Shown piece after piece: positions 57,522 through 64,000 of a stretch of DNA of 64,000 nt. The notes beneath the pieces were generated by a model. The model had not been told where the DNA came from. It did no database searches and saw nothing but the letters and a program-made list of their open reading frames with translations. Source of the stretch: Symbiodinium natans (taxonomy: Eukaryota; Sar; Dinophyceae; Suessiales; Symbiodiniaceae); contig CAJNDS010002204.1 of the NCBI GenBank assembly GCA_905221605.1, positions 211,001 to 275,000 on the forward strand. Reading direction: 5' to 3'. A program made the translations under genes and the position numbers. Position 1 is the stretch's first letter. Every line of letters starts with the position of its first letter.

Positions 57522-60272
57522 CTTCCTTGCAAGCAGGCAAAAAGCAAGTCACCAAGATTCATCAAAGCCGTCAAACCAACAGCTCAAGCGTGCTGCTAGC
57601 TCAGAACCTCAGAAGGTTAACTCCCTCACCAGCAATGCTTCGGGACAAAGCATTGCGAATTCATGAATCCTCCTCGCTGCGACACAGTGCGACATTCAGC
57701 TCCGGCGATAGACAGCTGCAACGCCGCTCAGGCTCAGAAGTGTTGTTGGTAATTCCTCACCTACATGCTTCAGCATACGTCGTGACAGCTTCGTTGAAAG
57801 CAAGCTGTAAGCTCAGAACCTCAGAAGGTTAACTCCCTCACCAGCAATGCTTCGGGACAAAGCATTGCGAATTCATGAATCCTCCCCGCTGCGACACAGT
57901 GCGACATTCAGCTCCGGCGATAGACAGCTGCAACGCCGCTCAACCAGCTCAGACTCAGAAGGTGTTTTTGGAAATTCCTCACCCACATGCTTCAGCATGC
58001 TTCAGGACAAAGCATCGTCTTCCTTGCAAGATCTTGCAAGCAAGAAAAGCACAAGTCACCAAGGTGTTCATCAAGCCCGCCAAACCAACAGCTCAACCGC
58101 GCTGCTAGCTCAGAACCTCAGAAGGTTAACTCCCTCACCAACAATGCTTCGGGACAAAGCATTGCGAATTCATGAATCCTCCCCGCGGCGACACAGTGCG
58201 ACATTCAGCTCCGGCGATAGACAACTGCAACGCAGCTCAACCAGCTCAGACTTAGAAGGTGTTTTTGGAAACTCCTCACTCACATGCTTCAGCATGCTTC
58301 AGGACAAAGCATCGTCTTCCTTGCAAGATCTTGCAAGTAAGAAAAGCACAAGTCACCAAGGTGTTCATCAAGCGCGCCAAACCAACAGCTCAACCGTGCT
58401 GCTAGCTCAGAACCTCAGAAGGTTAACTCCCTCACCAGCAATGCTTCGGGACAAAGCATTGCGAATTCATGAATCCTCCCCGCTGCGACACAGTGCGACA
58501 TTCAGCTCCGGCGATAGACAGCTGCAACGCCGCTCAACCAGCTCAGACTCAGAAGGTGTTTTTGGAAATTCCTCACCCACATGCTTCAGCATGCTTCAGG
58601 ACAAAGCATCGTCTTCCTTGCAAGATCTTGCAAGCAAGAAAAGCACAAGTCACCAAGGTGTTCATCAAGCCCGCCAAACCAACAGCTCAACCGCGCTGCT
58701 AGCTCAGAACCTCAGAAGGTTAACTCCCTCACCAGCAATGCTTCGGGACAAAGCATTGCGAATTCATGAATCCTCCCCGCGGCGACACAGTGCGACATTC
58801 AGCTCCGGCGATAGACAACTGCAACGCAGCTCAACCAGCTCAGACTTAGGAAAGGCACAAGTCACCAAGGTGTTCATCAAGCCCGCCAAACCAACAGCTC
58901 AACCGTGCTGCTAGCTCAGAACCTCAGAAGGTTAACTCCCTCACCAGCAATGCTTCGGGACAAAGCATTGCGAATTCATGAATCCTCCCCGCTGCGACAC
59001 AGTGCGACATTCAGATCCGGCGATGGACAGCTCCAACGCCGCTCAACCAGCTCAGACTCAGAAGGTGTTTTTGGAAATTCCTCACCCACATGCTTCAGCA
59101 TGGTTCAGGACAAAGCATCGTCTTCCTTGCAAGATCTTGCAAGCAAGAAAAGCACAAGTCACCAAGGTGTTCATCAAGCCCGCCAAACCAACAGCTCAAC
59201 CGTGCTGCTAGCTCAGAACCTCAGAAGGTTAACTCCCTCACCAGCAATGCTTCGGGACAAAGCATTGCGAATTCATGAATCCTCCCCGCTGCGACACAGT
59301 GCGACATTCAGCTCCGGCGATAGACAGCTGCAACGCCGCTCAACCAGCTCAGACTCAGAAGGTGTTTTGGGAATTCCTCACCCACATGCTTCAGCATGGT
59401 TCAGGACAAAGCATCGTCTTCCTTGCAAGATCTTGCAAGCAAGAAAAGCACAAGTCACCAAGGTGTTCATCAAGCCCGCCAAACCAACAGCTCAACCGTG
59501 CTGCTAGCTCAGAACCTCAGAAGGTTAACTCCCTCACCAGCAATGCTTCGGGACAAAGCATTGCGAATTCATGAATCCTCCCCGCTGCGAACCAGTGCGA
59601 CATTCAGCTCCGGCGATAGACAACTGCAACGCGGCTCAACCAGCTCAGACTCAGAAGGTGTTTTTGGAAACTCCTCACTCACATGCTTCAGCATGCTTCA
59701 GGACAAAGCATCGTCTTCCTTGCAAGATCTTGCAAGCAAGAAAAGCGCAAGTCACCAAGGTGTTCATCAAGCCCGCCAGACCAACAGCTCAATCGTGCTG
59801 CTAGCTCAGAACCTCAGAAGGTTAACTCCCTCACCAGCAATGCTTCGGGACAAAGCATTGCGAATTCATGAATCCTCCCCGCTGCGACACAGTGCGACAT
59901 TCAGATCCGGCGATGGACAGCTCCAACGCCGCTCAACCAGCTCAGACTCAGAAGGTGTTTTTGGAAATTCCTCACCCACATGCTTCAGCATGGTTCAGGA
60001 CAAAGCATCGTCTTCCTTGCAAGATCTTGCAAGCAAGAAAAGCACAAGTCACCAAGGTGTTCATCAAGCCCGCCAAACCAACAGCTCAACCGTGCTGCTA
60101 GCTCAGAACCTCAGAAGGTTAACTCCCTCACCAGCAATGCTTCGGGACAAAGCATTGCGAATTCATGAATCCTCCCCGCTGCGACACAGTGCGACATTCA
60201 GCTCCGGCGATAGACAGCTGCAACGCCGCTCAACCAGCTCAGACTGAGGAGGTGTTTTTTTGGAGTTCGCTA
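57522..60272 (+). repeat. 297-bp tandem repeat array, ten copies
   Basis: The landmark ATGCTTCGGGACAAAGCAT begins at 57635, 57847, 58144, 58441, 58738, 58950, 59247, 59543, 59840 and 60137. Spacing is 297 bp except for a diverged first unit (212), an internally deleted unit starting at 58738 (212, about 85 bp missing near 58850) and one unit of 296 (1-bp deletion near 59365). Each full unit carries the perfect 18-nt palindrome CTTGCAAGATCTTGCAAG, two ATGCTT...AAGCAT hairpins and the palindrome ATTCATGAAT. Variants form a higher-order pattern: units at 57847/58441 match, as do 58144/58738, 58950/59840 and 59247/60137. Confidence 0.97.
57847..58914 (+). CDS. ORF through the tandem array, 355 codons
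   Basis: Because 297 is 99 codons, one frame stays open from unit to unit, giving a 99-residue Ser/Gln/Arg-rich repeat (MLRDKALRIHESSPLRHSAT at each start). It ends where the 85-bp deletion shifts the frame; later units restore it (58905-59507 and 59396-60247). The protein would be hydrophilic, low-complexity and without a known domain. Differences between units include many amino-acid changes (L/R, R/S, S/L, A/V, P/L), so I see no sign of selection for protein. It may simply be an open satellite. Confidence 0.22.
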   Translation: MLRDKALRIHESSPLRHSATFSSGDRQLQRRSTSSDSEGVFGNSSPTCFSMLQDKASSSLQDLASKKSTSHQGVHQARQTNSSTALLAQNLRRLTPSPTMLRDKALRIHESSPRRHSATFSSGDRQLQRSSTSSDLEGVFGNSSLTCFSMLQDKASSSLQDLASKKSTSHQGVHQARQTNSSTVLLAQNLRRLTPSPAMLRDKALRIHESSPLRHSATFSSGDRQLQRRSTSSDSEGVFGNSSPTCFSMLQDKASSSLQDLASKKSTSHQGVHQARQTNSSTALLAQNLRRLTPSPAMLRDKALRIHESSPRRHSATFSSGDRQLQRSSTSSDLGKAQVTKVFIKPAKPTAQPCC

Positions 60273-61110
60273 CATCATGCCTGATTTGACATGCCCGGGG
60301 ATGGCGAGTGTTTACGGCTTGCAGAAAAATGTGGGGGTGGAGCTGGGCTTGACAGGAGTCCTGGCCAGGCGAGTGCTTACAAACACCCAGTGGCTTTTCT
60401 TTATGCATTCTGAAATCCTGGACTGTCTAAGACTCGTGGGAAGTAATGTCGAAGAGTGCTGGAAGTTTGTAGCTTACTGACACTGAAGAATGATGGTTGA
60501 AGATTCTCAGCAGGATGTCGTACAAGTTTTGTACTGGGCGCAGACTCTCAGAAAACAATGGCCTCCTAATGATCTTCAAAAGACTTGAGAATAAAACAAA
60601 CAAAGCTCATCCTAAGATTCCTTTTGCGAAAGATGATGCCCTGCACCCGTTCCCAACCGGGCGTATGCCGCGTGGATTTTTCGGGTCTTTCGGGTTGGGG
60701 GGAGGAGGCCAGCATTCTTGAGTAACATCCAACATCTCAGTCCATCTTTCGCCAACCCAAATGCTTTCTGAGCAAACTCTTGCTGCTGAACAACCGAGCG
60801 AGGCAAAGGTCTCTAAGGTCTCTGTCCCACCTGACGATGCGTACAGAAAACTTCTGAAACCCATGGAAAATCTTCGAGGGGAGTTGCCCCGGTGCCCATC
60901 CTCATGCTTCGTGGCCAGCGCATGCCTGGTAAGCAAGTCCAACAGCCCATGGAAAGCACAGCGAAAGCACAGCCCATGCATCCGACGGCACACTGCAAGA
61001 ATGACAAGCTTCCCTCCACTTGAGAAACTGCGCTCATGCCCCGCCTCGAGAACGAGAGAAGGCAGCTGACGGAGTCAAACCACTCGCCTAGCCACGGAGA
61101 GAAAAGTGAG
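60273..61110. other. Intergenic DNA beyond the array
   Basis: Opposite-strand frames at 60607-61069 are both open and ambiguous. No gene supported. Confidence 0.4.
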
Positions 61111-61165
61111 AGATGGAATGAGATGGAATGAGATGGAATGAGATGGAATGAGATGGAATGAGATG
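61111..61165. repeat. Decamer minisatellite AGATGGAATG x5.5
   Basis: Five exact 10-bp units and a partial sixth, running into shorter TGAAGAG/TGATGAG units. Confidence 0.95.
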
Positions 61166-62977
61166 AAGAGTGAAGAGTGATGAGTGAGGGGACATGGGGG
61201 CTCGAGTATCTTGCCTCGCATCTGGTGTATCAAGCCGGTCCCCTCCTTAGAAAAAACGCTGCACAGTGCTGCAGTGAATGTGACAAAAAAGTCATCCAAA
61301 CGAACTTGCTAAGTATAGCTGGCGTTTTCGATGTCTAGCGATTGAATGACCTTCCTGGATTGCACAAGGAGCACGAAAGCGCTGTCACGCATGCAGGACT
61401 AAGTTGTATTGCTCCATATGCTCAATGTTGCTGCGGTTGCAGCTGCCATTTGGTGTTGCCAAACAGGGCTCTTAGTGGGCCTCTTTCGACGCTCTGACGC
61501 TACGCCGCTACGCAGTGCGAGCCGACATTTGCAGCCTCCAAGAGGTGCACAGACTCTTCGGACGCTTGGGCCGCTTGCGGCTTGAGCACAGCAGCGAATG
61601 GGACAGACAGGCAAGCAGACAGAACAGACGGAGGGAGACAGATCGAGACTGCGGTCACGAGTTCGACTGCACAACTGGTGAACCACATGACACACTCCAA
61701 GGACAGACAGTGGCAATGCTGAGTCATCGCATCTGAGCTCACCAAATACGTAACCGAGATGCCCAGAAGCGCCCCAGAGCTTGTCTTGTGCGAAAGCTTA
61801 TCAAAGTGGTCAGCGTCACTGTCATCGCGCTCCAAACCTTCAACATGTCAAAGGCTTCCACTGAAAAAAACTGTCGCACCTGCTTGTCCTCCCTTCTCCG
61901 CTAACCGACCTGTTACACGAATTTACGAACTCAGCTCCGCTGGACTCTGTGGATTTTCTCCTAGCCTGCAGCAAAAGCAAATATGCTCGACCTGCAAAAA
62001 CAGTGAATCGACACATGTAACGACCATCTGCACACTGGCCCCAAGGCGAACAAAACCAAGCTGATAGCAACAAGCTGACCAACAAGTTGACTCAATGTCA
62101 CAACCAAGCACAACCGAGACCACGCAGAAATGCACATGGCAGGGCCTGGCTCTTGCTCAGGTCGCCCTGGGTGATGGCAAGACTTATAGAATCTTATGAT
62201 TCATGGTCCATGACTCGAAGATCACGCTATATTATGACATCGCTAATCGCTAGTTGTTTGGGCGAAAGAAAGCCTACACGTGAATCCCGAGGGCTCCACC
62301 GCAATGTTGGTAGAGGTAAACTCGTCTTCGGCATTCTGTTGGAGGGCGATCAGCAGAAATGCCAGGATCACTGAAGGCAACGAGCAAAGCACAGCCTCGG
62401 CCAGCCGCCAAAGAGGATTCAGATCAGTAGGCAGAGTATGCAGAGTAGGCAGAGTATGCAGTATGCAGAGTATGCAGAGTATGCGTGCTTCCTGTTACTT
62501 CCTTGAAGCAAATCTCCGCCCATGTCTTCTTGCTTCCTTTCGACATTCCAGAATTCGCTACATCACTGCATAAGCACCAAGCAAAAACAGGATTGGTCTC
62601 CAGTACAGTGATATTCGATTGCCTGACCACCTGGACGCCTTGTAGTTACAACTTGTTTTTTCGAAGCTATGCAGCTGATGCTGACAGGCACCCAACCTTT
62701 AAGACCCCATCCCCGAAGTCCGCAACCCTACCCGTTAACCCCAGAAGCCCGGACCACAAACTCGGGCCACCTCGCCCGTCACTGGGGCTGCTTTACAGCA
62801 CAAGCGCCACAGATGAGACCTAAGGACCTATTGTACATTCCAATAAAGATGCCTTAAACCTCGTTTGGAGGGGACAGAACACATGTTCGATCTACCCCAC
62901 TATCAGGAGGGAACATTCTGTTTGTCAGCTGATGGTTGTACACTCAAACACTTGCGCTCGAACAAGTCCTCAACGAA
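61166..62977. other. Intergenic DNA
   Basis: No gene supported. A 9-bp minisatellite lies at 62428-62484. CCCTACCCGTTAACCCC-like sequence near 62727 is weakly telomere-like. Confidence 0.4.
62428..62484. repeat. 9-bp minisatellite GCAGAGTAT
   Basis: About six units of GCAGAGTAT/GCAGAGTAG, one shortened to GCAGTAT. Confidence 0.9.
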
Positions 62978-63286
62978 CTATAGCAAGCAAGCTTCTGTAG
63001 GAATGACGGAGCCCTTCAGCTTGAAAAGCAGGTGCAATCCCTCCTTGGCAGGGTGCATCTGCTGCCCTATCCAAGCCTGACGGTTCTTGAAATGACAAGC
63101 ATCCAGCGAAAGGCATCTTTGGTAGCCAGAAAGGCTCCCCTCAAATATGCGCGCCAAGATTCCGTGTATCGGATCATGCCGGATCGGCACTAACGACTCA
63201 ACTGGATCAGGTGCTTCTTTGCAGATAGAGCTGCTTAAGAGGCCTTTTAAGAGAAATGCTCGCAAGTTAGACAGGTGCGGGTGCAC
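62978..63286 (-). CDS. Candidate ORF, 102 codons, unknown
   Basis: Protein-like over most of its length: LSNLRAFLLKGLLSSSICKE, APDPVESLVPIRHDPIHGIL, ARIFEGSLSGYQRCLSLDAC and GLHLLFKLKGSVIPTEACLL at the end. It starts at an ATG without needing splicing. No domain recognised, and length alone is not significant. Confidence 0.3.
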   Translation of the reverse strand: MHPHLSNLRAFLLKGLLSSSICKEAPDPVESLVPIRHDPIHGILARIFEGSLSGYQRCLSLDACHFKNRQAWIGQQMHPAKEGLHLLFKLKGSVIPTEACLL

Positions 63287-63801
63287 AGCTAAGCAATCCT
63301 AGGTCCTACCTGCCTTGGCCAACCCCGCCAACTGCCACCCTTTTGCGCAAGGTCTCTCGGATTTGATGCTGCCGATGCTTGTGTTGTAAGTTGCGGGAAC
63401 CTGCCCGTGCTGGGAGCCACAGGAACCCATGCGACGCCCATCAGCAGAAGAGACTAACCCGCAAGTTCTAGGTGCGACTGTTCACCCACTAGGCATTGAG
63501 GCCAGTACGAGGACCCTACGGCCCTACGGACCCCACCTACAACTTCCCCAGATTTGCACGAGCCACTGAACGCCTCTTGAAGCCTGTGCCCCGTGGCCAG
63601 GGCAGCCTCGCTGGCACAAGCCAAAACCTCTGCAGCGAAAGACGACTCAACTCACGCGACCATGGGAAGCACACACACACACACACCCATCCCCGAGCTT
63701 GAGGCATGTCTTCAGCTATGCGTTGCTTGAAGACGGCGTGCTACTGCCGGCTATCGAAACTATCAAGAGGCACCCTGGGGCCCTAAAGGCGGGATCATAC
63801 C

Positions 63802-63853
<52 letters not shown>

Positions 63854-64000
63854 TTTTGCAGCACAAGGACCCTAAACCCCAAAATCCTGGTGTATGATGG
63901 ACCACGGTTACCAAATCCTACAATCCCCGAATAGCCCCGAACGTTCGCCGCAAGCCAACAGATGCCTCGACCGCATCCTCTGTAAAGTTTGTGTGGCCAC
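63287..64000. other. Intergenic DNA with microsatellites
   Basis: It contains (CA)n at 63670-63687 and (CT)n at 63806-63848, followed by a CCCTAAACCCC telomere-like piece near 63870. No gene. Confidence 0.5.
63806..63848. repeat. (CT)n microsatellite
   Basis: Forty-three bases of uninterrupted CT repeat. Confidence 0.97.

Noticed and set aside
57875-60168. Repeated 77- and 62-codon ORFs in the other two frames of the 297-bp array
   Set aside because: Each is stopped once per unit; they are shadows of the repeat, not separate genes.
57522-60272. CRISPR array
   Set aside because: Units are 297 bp and nearly identical throughout, with no short repeat-unique spacer pattern, in eukaryotic DNA.

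Overview
The window looks like nuclear DNA of a dinoflagellate, most likely of the Symbiodiniaceae/Suessiales type. The signs are: a split pentatricopeptide-repeat (PPR) gene whose introns include probable GC-AG boundaries; a 19-nt near-copy of the dinoflagellate spliced leader; tracts of TTTAGGG-type telomere-like repeat; decayed copies of two multi-copy retroelement protein families I associate with dinoflagellates; and sparse exons among long intergenic DNA full of microsatellites, homopolymer runs and short tandem duplications. No bacterial-style operon, rRNA, tRNA or CRISPR array is visible.

Layout. 1-9.6 kb: intergenic DNA with weak minus-strand exon candidates at 1.1-2.6 and 8.6-9.55 kb. 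9.58-9.94 kb: a purine/pyrimidine-alternating microsatellite. 10-18.4 kb: mostly featureless, with a 22-C run, a six-fold decamer repeat at 12.35 kb and one exon candidate at 15 kb. 18.47-19.35 kb: plus-strand remains of a copia-like gag/protease. 20.7-21.3 kb: an interstitial telomere-like array flanked by GCGCACTC repeats. 22.86-27.17 kb: the one gene I can model with confidence, a minus-strand PPR gene of four exons (608 codons plus stop, 17 PPR motifs). 27.9-34.2 kb: several minus-strand exon candidates of unknown function. 34.4-35.2 kb: a repeat family split by an AT-rich island. 37.6-39.1 kb: two weak coding candidates. 41.8-42.3 kb: a second AT-rich island containing an 18-G run. 42.4-46.4 kb: a frameshift-riddled minus-strand retroelement-type pseudogene. 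49.9-52.5 kb: minus-strand exon candidates and the relict spliced leader at 52485-52503. 57.5-60.3 kb: a 297-bp tandem array whose unit is exactly 99 codons and carries perfect palindromes. 60.3-64 kb: intergenic DNA with minisatellites and a (CT)n tract.

Nearly all credible coding signal, including the PPR gene and the relict spliced leader, lies on the minus strand. This fits the unidirectional gene arrays known from dinoflagellates. The PPR protein would be predicted to bind organellar RNA; the other candidates cannot be placed in a pathway. Entries below confidence 0.5 rest on open frames with protein-like composition and plausible splice sites, not on a recognised family.
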